A stretch of DNA of 64,000 nucleotides from Sphingomicrobium sp. (GTDB lineage: Bacteria > Pseudomonadota > Alphaproteobacteria > Sphingomonadales > Sphingomonadaceae), in NCBI GenBank assembly GCA_036563485.1, contig DATCMI010000001.1, positions 766,938 through 830,937 of the forward strand, in the 5' to 3' direction. Below, piece by piece: positions 56,156-64,000 of the stretch. Below the pieces are notes generated by a model that was not told the origin of the DNA, ran no database searches, and was given only the letters and a program-made list of their open reading frames with translations. Positions within the stretch are counted from its first letter, which is position 1. Each line of letters begins with the position of its first letter. The position numbers were made by a program, and so were the translations under genes.

Positions 56156-56839
56156 ATGACTTTTGACCGGAGAGAAATGTTGCGTCTGGGTGCCGCTGGC
56201 GCCGCTGGACTCATCCTCTCGTCGGCCGCCGGCTCGCAGGTCCTTCCGGGCCTCGTGATGCCGGGACAGCCCGCCGGTTCGGCGCCCCTGCCGCCGGTTC
56301 CGGCGCAGCCGCAGGCGCTGACCGCACCGGGCGGAATCAACCCGCACCTGTTCGCCCGCGCCAAGGCCGCGCTCGACCAGCACCGCATCCGCGCCCGCGA
56401 CTGGATGGGCGTCGTCGATTTCTCGCTGCCGTCAAGCGAACCGCGCTTCCACGTGGTCGACCTGCGCTCGGGCGAAGTCGAAAGCTTCCGCGTCGCGCAC
56501 GGTTCGGGCTCCGATCCGCGTCACTGCGGCCAAGTCGAGCGCTTCTCGAACGAGTTCGGTTCGTACGCGAGCTCGAACGGCACCTACACGACCGGCGAAT
56601 ATTATCAGGGCAAGTACGGCCTCTCGATGAAGACGCACGGCCTCGACTGGACCAACAACAACGCCGAGCCGCGCGCCATCGTCATCCACAACGCCTGGTA
56701 TGCCGAGCCGGAAGTGCTCGCCGCCCACGGCAAGCTCGGCCGCAGCCAGGGCTGCTTCGCGTTCAGCCGCGAGGACCAGTGGAAGGTGATGCGCAAGATC
56801 GCCGGCGGCCGCATGATCTACGCGGATAAGCTCGCTTAA
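56156..56839 (+). CDS. Secreted YkuD_2-type L,D-transpeptidase-like protein
   Basis: About 227 aa from ATG 56156; GGAGGGAA lies just upstream. The N-terminus FDRREMLRLGAAGAAGLILS has a twin-arginine-like RR signal. After a Pro-rich linker, the catalytic domain (VVDFSLPSSEPRFHVVDL, GKYGLSMKTHGLDWTNNNAE, IVIHNAWYAE, GRSQGCFAFSRED) has the histidine and Cys of the murein L,D-transpeptidase catalytic (YkuD_2) family. It modifies or anchors peptidoglycan. A terminator follows. Confidence 0.88.
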   Translation: MTFDRREMLRLGAAGAAGLILSSAAGSQVLPGLVMPGQPAGSAPLPPVPAQPQALTAPGGINPHLFARAKAALDQHRIRARDWMGVVDFSLPSSEPRFHVVDLRSGEVESFRVAHGSGSDPRHCGQVERFSNEFGSYASSNGTYTTGEYYQGKYGLSMKTHGLDWTNNNAEPRAIVIHNAWYAEPEVLAAHGKLGRSQGCFAFSREDQWKVMRKIAGGRMIYADKLA

Positions 56840-56861
56840 GGGTTAGTCGCTCCCCGCAATA

Positions 56862-56893
56862 AAAAAGCCCCGGCGTCACCGCCGGGGCTTTTT
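56862..56893. terminator. Bidirectional rho-independent terminator
   Basis: A-run, stem GCCCCGGCG, loop TCAC, stem CGCCGGGGC, then T-run (AAAAA to 56866 and TTTTT to 56893). It serves the rightward transpeptidase gene and the convergent leftward one, whose stop is two bases away. Confidence 0.92.
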
Positions 56894-56894
56894 C

Positions 56895-58169
56895 TTATTT
56901 GCTTGCGACCTGCGTTGCCGGCTTGCCTGTAATGGCGCCGCCGTCCCTCGTCTTCAGCGCCGCGAGCGCCTTGCCGTCGCGGCCGTACAGGTCGGCATAG
57001 TCGACCATCCGTCCGTCGTTGAGCCCGGCGGTGGTGAAGTAAACGATATAGACCGGCACCGGCTTCACGAAGTCGGCCTGCTTGGTCTTGCCCGTCGCAA
57101 GCTGCGCGTCGATCTTCTCGCGGGTCCATTCGCCGCCGTCGTCGCCCCCAAGTTCCGCCGCCAGGTCATGGATGTTCTGGGTGCGGATGCAGCCGTGGCT
57201 GAGCGCACGCATGCGACTGCTAAACCGGCTCCGCGCATTGGTGTCGTGCAAATAGATGTTGTGCGGATTGTACATCACGAACTTCATCTGCCCGAGCGCG
57301 TTCGACGGCCCCGGCGGCTGGCGCCAGCGTTGAACCTTGCCGTCTTTGCCCTTGACCGCGACATAGCCGGCCTTGCCGGCCACTTCCCTGGTGATGCTCG
57401 GCGGCACTTCCCACCACGGGTTGAGCATGACGCCGGTCGCCATGGCCGAAAGCTGCGGCGTCGGCGTCTTCACCGACCCGGCAATCGCCCGCTGCTTCCA
57501 TCGGTTGACGCCATTCTCGACCAGCGTCGCGTGGAAGCCCGGCACGTTGACGATGATGTACTTCGAACCCAGGTCGCGCGGCAGCCAGCGCCAGCGATCG
57601 AGGTTCAGCCGGATCCGGTCCCGCTTCGCCGTTTCCCCAGCGGGCGTCGCCGCAAGCGCCGCCTTCAGCGCGGCATATTGAGGGTGAGTCGGCAGCAGGC
57701 CGTTCAATGCTCCGGCAATGTCCCGGCGCGCCACCGCGGCACGCAGCAACGCGTCCTGGCGCTCGGCGTCGAGGTCCTTGTCGACCACGAACCATTGCAC
57801 GCGTCCGGCCTTCTTCACGTGGCCGAGCGCAAGGTCGGAGGACAATTTGTTGAACCGCTCGGTCGCTGCTGCGGACACCGCCATTGGGTCGCGCGCCGCG
57901 ATCGCGGCAGCCAGAGCCTCGGGTTGATAATCTGCAGGATTGAGGCCTTCGGCCCCGACCTGGCGAATATAGTTGAGCAGGTCTGTCGCGCTGACGAGAT
58001 CCCAGATCACCGGCGGCAACGGCGCCGGTGCGGGCGCGGCTTGCGGCTGCCCGGCTTGAGCCGGTGCAACCGCGGGCGCCACTTGCGCCAGCGCAGGCGC
58101 CGCAGCTGCCGAAGCAAGCAGAGTCAGGACCAGTGCGCGATTAATGCGCTTCGTCAGCAAGCCGTTCAT
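56895..58169 (-). CDS. YcbB-type L,D-transpeptidase
   Basis: The protein is 424 aa from ATG 58169, where a signal peptide begins (MNGLLTKRINRALVLTLLAS). A Pro/Ala linker is followed by the YcbB/LdtD scaffold (LLNYIRQVGAEGLNPADYQP) and the YkuD catalytic motif RMRALSHGCIRTQNIHDL (His-Gly-Cys-Ile-Arg). It forms 3-3 cross-links in peptidoglycan. The C-terminus ends at the shared terminator. Confidence 0.92.
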   Translation of the reverse strand: MNGLLTKRINRALVLTLLASAAAAPALAQVAPAVAPAQAGQPQAAPAPAPLPPVIWDLVSATDLLNYIRQVGAEGLNPADYQPEALAAAIAARDPMAVSAAATERFNKLSSDLALGHVKKAGRVQWFVVDKDLDAERQDALLRAAVARRDIAGALNGLLPTHPQYAALKAALAATPAGETAKRDRIRLNLDRWRWLPRDLGSKYIIVNVPGFHATLVENGVNRWKQRAIAGSVKTPTPQLSAMATGVMLNPWWEVPPSITREVAGKAGYVAVKGKDGKVQRWRQPPGPSNALGQMKFVMYNPHNIYLHDTNARSRFSSRMRALSHGCIRTQNIHDLAAELGGDDGGEWTREKIDAQLATGKTKQADFVKPVPVYIVYFTTAGLNDGRMVDYADLYGRDGKALAALKTRDGGAITGKPATQVASK

Positions 58170-58315
58170 TTGAAAAGATAACCCCCGCAAGTTCCGAACC
58201 CATACTATGCGCCGCCGGGCGCCGCCAGAGACTGCGCGCAACAGTTGCAGCCAATCCGGCTCGGCTCATCGCAAACCAATCCTTAAGCGGACATGGCTAA
58301 GCTGCTCTTGCTGTA

Positions 58316-58633
58316 TTGGGAGTAGTGGAAGTGGCGACCGGGTTCTTTCTCGACGGCGGCATGATCCCGCGTTCGGCGGCGAGGACGATCGACGAGCGCG
58401 ACGAACCGCGCCACCTGGCCGAATCGAGCACTGCCGTTCTCGAGTTCCGCGGCCGCAAGCACGTCGTCCGCCTCGTCAACGTGTCCCGCTCCGGCGCGAT
58501 GGTCATCTTCCCGCATGTCCCGAACATCGGCGAGCGGCTGCTGCTGCAGCTTCTTGACCGCGGACTCGTCTCGTCACAGGTGCGCTGGGTCAAGGACGGG
58601 CGGATCGGCCTCTCCTTCGGCAAGCCTGACTGA
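58316..58633 (+). CDS. PilZ domain protein, first of a tandem pair
   Basis: The protein is 105 aa from TTG 58316 (other in-frame starts are near). It contains RKHVVRLVNVSRSGAMV, with the N/DxSxxG motif of PilZ, and VRWVKDGRIGLSF at the end; the first RxxxR motif is not clear. It may or may not bind c-di-GMP. It is followed after 10 bases by a second PilZ gene. Confidence 0.75.
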   Translation: MGVVEVATGFFLDGGMIPRSAARTIDERDEPRHLAESSTAVLEFRGRKHVVRLVNVSRSGAMVIFPHVPNIGERLLLQLLDRGLVSSQVRWVKDGRIGLSFGKPD

Positions 58634-58643
58634 AGCCTTGGAG

Positions 58644-58952
58644 ATGAGTTTCGTGAGTATCAGGGCGCGTATCGCCGAGGACTCTGCCGAGCGCCGGCTG
58701 TCATGGCGCGTACCGGTCGAACTCGACGCCAAGATGCGCGAGCTCGGCACCAGCGGCGTCGAGGCCAAGGTGCTCAACATCTCGGAAAACGGATTCATGG
58801 CGGCCGCCGACGGCGCTTTCGAAGTCGGCGCTCGCGTGTGGCTGATGCTGCCGGGCCGCGACCGCGCCAATGCGGTCATCAAATGGACCGCCGCCGGCAA
58901 AATCGGCGCGGAGTTCGCCGAGCCGATCTCGCTGGACGGACTCGCCCGCTAA
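58644..58952 (+). CDS. PilZ domain protein, second of a tandem pair
   Basis: The protein is 102 aa from ATG 58644. It shows both c-di-GMP motifs: ERRLSWRVPVELDAKM (RxxxR) and VLNISENGFMAAAD (N/DxSxxG), and ends KIGAEFAEPIS. It is thus the more likely binder of the pair. Adjacent genes suggest no specific output. Confidence 0.85.
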   Translation: MSFVSIRARIAEDSAERRLSWRVPVELDAKMRELGTSGVEAKVLNISENGFMAAADGAFEVGARVWLMLPGRDRANAVIKWTAAGKIGAEFAEPISLDGLAR

Positions 58953-59068
58953 GCCTGCCAACGCCGTCACCGTTCGTCCCGCGCCCGGCGCGAAAAACCG
59001 CAACCTGTTTAAGTGTCTGAAACCGCAGCCGCCCCGGACCGTTAGCAGCGGGAAAGGAAGGTCCTCTT

Positions 59069-59311
59069 ATGGCCATGTTGTTCGGCGACGCCTGGAAACC
59101 GGAAGAGCGCGGCTACCACGCCGTCTACCGCGAGCATGAAGTGAACCACTGCCCCGGCTGCGGCCGGACCCAGTGGCTGATCGGCCGCGTATCGGCCGAA
59201 TGCGCCTTCTGCTCGACAGCGCTGCCGCTCGCCGAAGCAAGCATGCGGTCCCACAATGGACCGGTCGTCATCCAGCACAAGAATCGCGAGCTTCGCGACT
59301 GGGCTGCCTGA
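59069..59311 (+). CDS. Small zinc-ribbon protein
   Basis: The protein is 80 aa; AAGGAAGG lies upstream of ATG 59069. Two Cys pairs (NHCPGCGRTQWLIGRV, AECAFCSTALPL) form a probable zinc ribbon. The rest is hydrophilic. The function is unknown, but related short proteins occur near PilZ genes in sphingomonads. Confidence 0.7.
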   Translation: MAMLFGDAWKPEERGYHAVYREHEVNHCPGCGRTQWLIGRVSAECAFCSTALPLAEASMRSHNGPVVIQHKNRELRDWAA

Positions 59312-59314
59312 GGC

Positions 59315-60214
59315 TCAGGCCTTCTTCCTGACCGGCACCGGCACCGCACAAAGGGCCGCGCCCGGCGACGGCGTTCCATAATCAGACCGATGCGAGGCCA
59401 GCTGGACATAGTCCGCGAACGCCGGCGAACCGGTCTTCAGATACTCAAAGCGAGGCCGGGTAGCGGCCGGCATGTCGGCTGCGACATGCACGCCCGTAAT
59501 GACCGTCGGCGCCTGATCCTTCGCATAGACGCCCATCTCCGCAGTTCCCCGAGGAAGAGCGGACAAGTTTTCCATCCCGTCGACCACCCTGCCGACCAGC
59601 GCATAATTGCGGTCGAGGCGCCGGGCAGTGCTGCCGATGACGGCGAATAGCTCATTGCCATTGCCGGTATCCGGCGCGGCGTCGCGCGCCACGCCGACGG
59701 CGCCGTAGCAATAGGTCGGGTTGACGGTTCCCCCGACCTGCATCGCCACTGGCCAGCCGTCGGCATAAGCCGCCATTGCCGAATAAGGATCGACCGACCC
59801 CATCGGCATCAGGGTCAAGCCCGCGGCGCTGCGCTGATATTCCTCGGGCGGCCGTGCGACAGCCCCCTTGGGCAGCGGGGTGATGGTTTTGCTCTCATCC
59901 TCGTCTTCGCCCAGGCCCCATTGCGTGACCCAATTGTCGACGACGCGGTAGATGGTCGCTTTCGCCCAATAGCCGCTCCTGGCCATCGTACGGATGTTCG
60001 CGACGTGCACGGGCGCGAATTGGGGAGCGAGCTGGATGACCACGCGCTTGCCGCCTGCCAGGTTCATGACCAGGAGGTCCGAAGCGGAGATTTCCATCCA
60101 GTCGTTCGGCGACGCTGCTTTCACCGCATCGCTCGGCGAGCGGACTGCCGCTGGCGGCGGCGGGGCCGCGCCGGCAAGTGCAAGAATGGCGACGGCCGCG
60201 AATAAGACGCGCAT
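59315..60214 (-). CDS. Secreted cyclophilin-like peptidyl-prolyl isomerase
   Basis: The protein is 299 aa with a signal peptide (MRVLFAAVAILALAGAAPPP). The cyclophilin core is VVIQLAPQFAPVHVANIRTM, NGNELFAVIGSTARRLD and ALVGRVVDGMENL. The isomerase active-site residues are partly altered, and an insert of about 60 residues occurs after VTQWGLGED, so activity is uncertain. Its 3' end abuts the zinc-ribbon gene. Confidence 0.8.
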   Translation of the reverse strand: MRVLFAAVAILALAGAAPPPPAAVRSPSDAVKAASPNDWMEISASDLLVMNLAGGKRVVIQLAPQFAPVHVANIRTMARSGYWAKATIYRVVDNWVTQWGLGEDEDESKTITPLPKGAVARPPEEYQRSAAGLTLMPMGSVDPYSAMAAYADGWPVAMQVGGTVNPTYCYGAVGVARDAAPDTGNGNELFAVIGSTARRLDRNYALVGRVVDGMENLSALPRGTAEMGVYAKDQAPTVITGVHVAADMPAATRPRFEYLKTGSPAFADYVQLASHRSDYGTPSPGAALCAVPVPVRKKA

Positions 60215-60314
60215 GAACGGCTCCCCCTAGTGCGGAGCATACCCTTCCTTGTCGCTGCGCAGATAGCAATAGGCCGCTATTGGGCAATCGCAGGCCGGCG
60301 GCTAAGGCCTGCCC

Positions 60315-61487
60315 ATGTTCACCGCCACCTTGATGCTGCTGGGCTCCGGCGAGCTCGGCCGCGAGTTCACGATTGCGGCCAAGCGGCTCGGATGCCGCGT
60401 GGTCGCATGCGATCGCTACGCGAATGCGCCGGCGATGCAGATGGCCGACGCCTGCGAAGTCTTCCCAATGCTCGACGGGAAAGCGCTCCGCGCGGCGGTC
60501 GAAAAGCACAGGCCGGACGTGATCATCCCGGAGATCGAGGCGATCGACACCGCCACGCTCGCCGAACTCGAGGGTGAAGGATGGCGCGTCGCGCCTTCGG
60601 CCAAGGCTGTCCAGCTGACGATGAACCGCGACGGCATCCGCGACTTCGCCGCCAACGAGCTCGGCCTCGTGACGTCCACCTATCGATTCGCCGAAAGCCG
60701 CGAGGACGCGATCGCCGCGGGCACGGCGGTGGGCTTCCCGTGCGTGGTGAAGCCGGTGATGTCGAGCTCGGGCAAGGGCCAGAGCACCGCCGGCAACGCC
60801 GATGAGCTCGGAAAAGCCTGGGACTATGCGGTGGAGAAGATGCGCGGTGACCGCCCGCGCGTCATCGTCGAGGAATTCATCGCCTTCGACAGCGAGATCA
60901 CTTTGCTCACCGTCTCCACGAAGGACGGCGTCATCTTCTGCGCGCCGATCGGGCACCATCAGGAGGCCGGAGACTATCGGGAAAGCTGGCAGCCCGCCGC
61001 GATCCCGCGGGAGGCGCTCCAGTCCGCACGGTTCCAGGCGCGCAAGGTGGTCGAAGCGCTCGGCGGCCACGGCATCTTCGGGGTCGAATTCTTCATCCGC
61101 GGCGACCAGGCCATCTTTTCCGAGCTAAGCCCGCGCCCGCACGACACCGGCATGGTGACGTTGATCTCGCAATTCCCCAATCAGTTCGAGCTGCACCTGC
61201 GGGCCGTCCTCGGCCTGCCCATCCCAGGCATCGAATTCGCGGCGCCATCGGCCTCCGCGGTGATCCTCGCCGACCGCGAGTGCGAGGAGTTCGGGTTCGA
61301 GGGTCTCGCCGAAGCGCTGGCGCTTGGCGCCCCTGCAAACCCGGTCGACCTCAGGATCTTCGCCAAGCCGAGCACGCTCAAGAACCGGCGCATGGGTGTC
61401 GCCCTGGCGCGCGGCACCAATGCCGAAGAAGCGGTCGCGCGCGCGAAGTCTGCAGCCGGACGCGTCCGCATCCGTTATTCGCAATGA
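60315..61487 (+). CDS. purT: Phosphoribosylglycinamide formyltransferase 2 (formate-dependent)
   Basis: The protein is 390 aa. It is an ATP-grasp enzyme that makes formyl-GAR from formate in purine synthesis. Visible: LLGSGELGREFTIAAKRLG at the N-terminus, CVVKPVMSSSGKGQSTAGNA (ATP-grasp loop), FFIRGDQAIFSELSPRPHDTG and TLKNRRMGVALARG. The length and order match PurT. Confidence 0.97.
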   Translation: MFTATLMLLGSGELGREFTIAAKRLGCRVVACDRYANAPAMQMADACEVFPMLDGKALRAAVEKHRPDVIIPEIEAIDTATLAELEGEGWRVAPSAKAVQLTMNRDGIRDFAANELGLVTSTYRFAESREDAIAAGTAVGFPCVVKPVMSSSGKGQSTAGNADELGKAWDYAVEKMRGDRPRVIVEEFIAFDSEITLLTVSTKDGVIFCAPIGHHQEAGDYRESWQPAAIPREALQSARFQARKVVEALGGHGIFGVEFFIRGDQAIFSELSPRPHDTGMVTLISQFPNQFELHLRAVLGLPIPGIEFAAPSASAVILADRECEEFGFEGLAEALALGAPANPVDLRIFAKPSTLKNRRMGVALARGTNAEEAVARAKSAAGRVRIRYSQ

Positions 61488-61497
61488 GGAGGATCCG

Positions 61498-61947
61498 ATG
61501 ATCAGCAGGCCCATCGCCATCATGCTCGGTTGCGCAATGATCACTGCGTGCAACGAGCCCGCGCAGAAAACAAAACCGATTCGGGTCGTCAGCGCCGAAC
61601 AGCAGAGGCTCCATCAGCTCGATGCCTACAATCTCGGCATCGGGCTCAAGCGCGCGATCTACGACGCTGGTTACAATTGCCGGCGAGTCACCGATGGCGG
61701 CTATGTCGGAACCTGGAAGAACCTCGACCAATGGGTCGCCCGCTGCGAGTATGAGAATGGCGCCACCCGCGACTGGGCGGTGTTCGCCGGGCCGGACGGC
61801 GGCGCTCAGGTGCGCGAGTGCAAGGATGTGGTGAAAAGCGGACTGCCGCCCTGCGACATCAAGAAGCGGCCGGCTGGAAGCTTTGTGATTGGAGAAGACG
61901 CGCCGGCGGGCGATGGCGCCCGCCAGCCTAAGCAATCAGGTGCTTAG
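61498..61947 (+). CDS. Small lipoprotein of unknown function
   Basis: The protein is 149 aa; GAGGAGG is 7 bases before ATG 61498. The signal peptide ends in a lipobox (MITAC, lipidated Cys at 18). The mature part has three further cysteines (YNCRRV, ARCEYE, VRECKD, PPCD) and no known domain. It is 10 bases after purT, so it is probably co-transcribed. The last bases overlap the next gene. Confidence 0.8.
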   Translation: MISRPIAIMLGCAMITACNEPAQKTKPIRVVSAEQQRLHQLDAYNLGIGLKRAIYDAGYNCRRVTDGGYVGTWKNLDQWVARCEYENGATRDWAVFAGPDGGAQVRECKDVVKSGLPPCDIKKRPAGSFVIGEDAPAGDGARQPKQSGA

Positions 61948-62216
61948 CCGGGATTGCACTGGCGAGTTTCCTTATACTCGCCAGCCGCACTCTTCTCGCG
62001 AATGGTCACGCAATTGCCTTGCTTGACCTCTTCGCGCCAGCTTCCGTCCGGGTTGGTCACGCGATTGCTCTTGGGCACGCGCTTTCCGTCCTTGATTTCG
62101 TAGTTCCAGCCCTTCGGCGTGTGCGCCGGCTGGTCCATGGTCGCCGCAGTAGCCGCCGTCGCGCCGAACGCGATCGCGCCTGCAAGCAGCGCTTTGGTGG
62201 CGAACTTCATCATCAT
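61944..62216 (-). CDS. Small secreted protein of unknown function
   Basis: About 90 aa from ATG 62216 (three consecutive ATGs, AGGAG upstream). Signal peptide MMMKFATKALLAGAIAFGA is followed by a short mature domain (TPKGWNYEIKDGKRVPK, GNCVTIREKSA, TRQCNPG) with one Cys pair. The function is unknown. Confidence 0.75.
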   Translation of the reverse strand: MMMKFATKALLAGAIAFGATAATAATMDQPAHTPKGWNYEIKDGKRVPKSNRVTNPDGSWREEVKQGNCVTIREKSAAGEYKETRQCNPG

Positions 62217-62373
62217 ACGACTCCTCATGGTCCCTTCTACCCCATGACAGGTGAACCGGCGCTTACGCGATTCGCCCCGCGCCGGATGCGTCCCGGCGCT
62301 TCTCAAATGTGGGGATCGGAACGGCGCGGCGCAATTGCCGCGCGCGGGGCTTAGCCCTGGCGAGCTCGGGAGC

Positions 62374-62394
62374 CTAAGCTCCCCCGGAGCTTAG
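62374..62394 (-). terminator. Hairpin overlapping the rpmJ stop codon
   Basis: CTAAGCTCC, loop CCC, GGAGCTTAG: a perfect 9-bp stem on both strands. The right arm includes the rpmJ TAA stop. No T-run follows. It may end or protect the rpmJ transcript. Confidence 0.55.
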
Positions 62395-62516
62395 CCTTGC
62401 CTCGCTTTAAAGCGGCGGTTCGTCTTGTTGATGACGTAGGTGCGGCCGCGGCGACGGATGACACGGCAGTCCCGGTGGCGCGACTTCAGCGACTTAAGCG
62501 AATTGCGAATCTTCAT
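62391..62516 (-). CDS. rpmJ: 50S ribosomal protein L36
   Basis: The protein is 41 aa: [20 protein letters not shown], then [21 protein letters not shown]. This is the zinc-free (C-minus) form of L36, because only one Cys is left of the CxxC...CxxxxH set. It is short and easily missed by gene callers. Confidence 0.96.
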   Translation of the reverse strand: MKIRNSLKSLKSRHRDCRVIRRRGRTYVINKTNRRFKARQG

Positions 62517-62578
62517 GGCCGGGCGCCTGCTCGTCTCTACTGTTCAAGTTGTCGGATTGGTCCCCTGAAGGACCGGCG

Positions 62579-62601
62579 GCCCACCTAGAGAGAGGGTGGG
62601 C
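62579..62601 (-). terminator. Hairpin downstream of galE
   Basis: GCCCACC, a 9-base loop, GGTGGGC lies about 12 bases past the galE stop. No strong T-run is seen on the minus strand; it is a possible terminator between galE and rpmJ. Confidence 0.5.
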
Positions 62602-62612
62602 TCAAGTCAAGT

Positions 62613-63614
62613 TCAGCCCTGCTGCATGTCCGCAAGCTTGCGTTCCCAAGCCAGGGCATCGCCGACGATCCGGTCGATATCGTTATAGGCCGGGCGCCAG
62701 TCGAGCGTCTGCAGCAGCCGGGCGTTGCCGGCGACGAGTTCCGGCGGATCGCCGGCGCGGCGACCTTCCATCACCCGCTTGATCGGCTGATTGGTGTGCC
62801 GGTCGATCGCGTCCAGCACCTCCAGGACTGACAAGCCTTTGCCGTAGCCGCAGTTCATCGCGAGATTTTCGCCCGGGTGCTCGGCGAGCCATTGCAGTGC
62901 GGCGACGTGCGCAGCGGCCAGGTCGCTGACGTGGATGTAATCGCGAATGCACGTCCCGTCGCGCGTCGGATAGTCGGTCCCGTAGACGGCGATCTGCTCG
63001 CGCTTGCCCGTAGCGACTTCGGCCGCGACCTTGATCAGGTGGGTCGCGCCCTTGCCGATCTGCCCGGTGCGGCCCTGGGGATCGGCGCCCGCCACGTTGA
63101 AGTAACGGAGCGCGCCATAATTGAACGGGTGCGCCGCCGATGCGTCGGCCAGCATCCGCTCGGTCATCAGCTTCGACCAGCCGTAGGGGTTGATCGGCTC
63201 CTGAGGATCGTCCTCCTGGATCGGCACCGTCTCCGGCTCGCCATAGGTCGCAGCGGTCGACGAGAAGAGGATGTGCTTCACGCCGGCTTCGACCGCTGCG
63301 CTGATCAGCGCGTGGGAAGCGAGTGTGTTGTTCTCATAATATTTGAGCGGGTTCTCGACGGATTCGGGGACCACGATCGACCCCGCGAAATGCATGATCG
63401 CGCCGATCCCTTGCTCGGCGAAGATTCTCCGCGTCAGCGCGCGATCGGCGATATTGCCTTCGTAGAATGGGACCCCGTCCGGCACCACGCGGCGCGACCC
63501 ATTGGACAAATCGTCGATCACCGCGACCGTCCACCCCGCATCGCGGAGGGCGAGAACCGCGTGGCTGCCGATATAGCCGGCACCGCCGGTGACGAGGACT
63601 GGGACTTTGCTCAT
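62613..63614 (-). CDS. galE: UDP-glucose 4-epimerase
   Basis: The protein is 333 aa, an extended short-chain dehydrogenase. The NAD-binding motif is VTGGAGYIGSHAVLAL; catalytic Ser/Tyr/Lys are in LFSSTAATYGEPE and NPYGWSKLMTERM. It interconverts UDP-glucose and UDP-galactose for surface glycans. Start at ATG 63614. Confidence 0.95.
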   Translation of the reverse strand: MSKVPVLVTGGAGYIGSHAVLALRDAGWTVAVIDDLSNGSRRVVPDGVPFYEGNIADRALTRRIFAEQGIGAIMHFAGSIVVPESVENPLKYYENNTLASHALISAAVEAGVKHILFSSTAATYGEPETVPIQEDDPQEPINPYGWSKLMTERMLADASAAHPFNYGALRYFNVAGADPQGRTGQIGKGATHLIKVAAEVATGKREQIAVYGTDYPTRDGTCIRDYIHVSDLAAAHVAALQWLAEHPGENLAMNCGYGKGLSVLEVLDAIDRHTNQPIKRVMEGRRAGDPPELVAGNARLLQTLDWRPAYNDIDRIVGDALAWERKLADMQQG

Positions 63615-63716
63615 GGGGCGCCGCGGTAGCCAGACGCGCCGTCCCTGCCAAGGTTGCGGGTCAGACGATTTCGGCTATCACGCGCCGCAAATCCCACCAG
63701 ACCCGAGTAGCAGCGC

Positions 63717-64000
63717 ATGGCCCTTGTGATTTCCTCTTCGTTCGACGCCGGCAACATCCGCGTCGTCAGCCAAAGTGACGACAGCGCCGAGCTGGAAATC
63801 GTCAAGGATCACATGAGCGACTTCTACCAGTGGTTCTACTTCCGCGTCGCCGGCGAGGCGGGCCAGGACGTGACGCTGAAGATCACCAACTGCGCCGACT
63901 CCGCCTATCCGAACGGCTGGCCCGACTACAAAGGTGTGATGAGCTTCGACCGCGAGGAGTGGTTCCGGGTTGAGGACACAAGCTATGCCGACGGCGCACT
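63717..64000 (+). CDS. M14-family carboxypeptidase, N-terminal part (runs off right edge)
   Basis: The frame starts at ATG 63717 (MALVISSSFDAGNIRVVSQS) and is open to the window end (94 codons). The N-terminal beta-sandwich text (DFYQWFYFRVAGEAGQDVTL, AYPNGWPDYKGVMSFDREEW) matches cytosolic-carboxypeptidase-like M14 proteins of proteobacteria. The zinc-binding domain lies beyond the window. It is divergent from galE. Confidence 0.8.
   Translation, partial: MALVISSSFDAGNIRVVSQSDDSAELEIVKDHMSDFYQWFYFRVAGEAGQDVTLKITNCADSAYPNGWPDYKGVMSFDREEWFRVEDTSYADGA

Overview
The window looks like a piece of a Sphingomonadales (Sphingomonas-like) alphaproteobacterial chromosome. The grounds are the high GC and frequent GTG/TTG starts, the aa3 cytochrome oxidase genes (ctaC-ctaD; ctaB-small TM protein-ctaG-ctaE-DUF983-SURF1), the pyrE-pdxJ-acpS-lepB run, RTX and BcsS-type proteins, and many PAS/PilZ/GGDEF-EAL signalling genes. 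The assignment is an inference from gene content and order; no rRNA or marker search was possible.

Left part (1-40.17 kb) is accessory in character: visibly less GC-rich over much of its length, with long gene-poor gaps, broken genes and a dispersed intergenic repeat. Positions 1-3.6 kb hold a tight leftward operon of two tandem KdoO-like Fe(II)/2-oxoglutarate dioxygenases, a SAM methyltransferase with a Cys-rich N-terminus, and an ATP-grasp protein that runs off the window. It is followed by a decayed RTX gene, an unknown protein with a DDDDW motif, a redoxin-prolyl-4-hydroxylase fusion, an acidic poly-Asp protein with a probable frameshift, and an intact RTX (hemolysin-type Ca-binding) protein (to 10.4 kb). 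Positions 11.2-15.9 kb hold a cellulose-type polysaccharide locus (BcsS outer-membrane protein, GT2 synthase) enclosing an Rsb-type partner-switching module (SpoIIE phosphatase with receiver, STAS protein, RsbW-type kinase). Positions 16.3-26.4 kb are a signalling block: a five-PAS GGDEF-EAL protein, two PAS/CHASE3 histidine kinases, a PilZ protein, a BLUF blue-light sensor, a FixJ-type regulator and a winged-helix regulator. Positions 26.9-36.8 kb hold small proteins, a GT2, a Zeta-like kinase, a glycoside hydrolase and a compact cyanophycin operon (cphA-iaaA-cphB), then DUF2243 and DUF983 membrane proteins. Positions 37.0-40.2 kb hold an orphan nuoB with a frameshifted N-terminus, remnants (DUF6894, alpha/beta hydrolase), a two-gene integrase unit, and tRNA-Ser(GGA), which forms the right edge of the accessory zone.

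Right part (40.3-64 kb) is core: a zincin metalloprotease, ccmAB, an rRNA methyltransferase, an M16 peptidase, the cytochrome oxidase and heme-A assembly genes, pyrE-pdxJ-acpS-lepB-AI-2E permease, an FKBP isomerase, rpsU, two convergent L,D-transpeptidases sharing a bidirectional terminator, two PilZ proteins, cyclophilins, purT, small secreted proteins, rpmJ, galE and the start of an M14 carboxypeptidase.

The most novel-looking part is the left 10 kb. There, four oxygenase/tailoring enzymes and an ATP-grasp ligase sit beside one live and one dead RTX gene with no recognisable pathway. The light-sensing/PAS block and the mixed cellulose/partner-switching locus are secondary points of interest.
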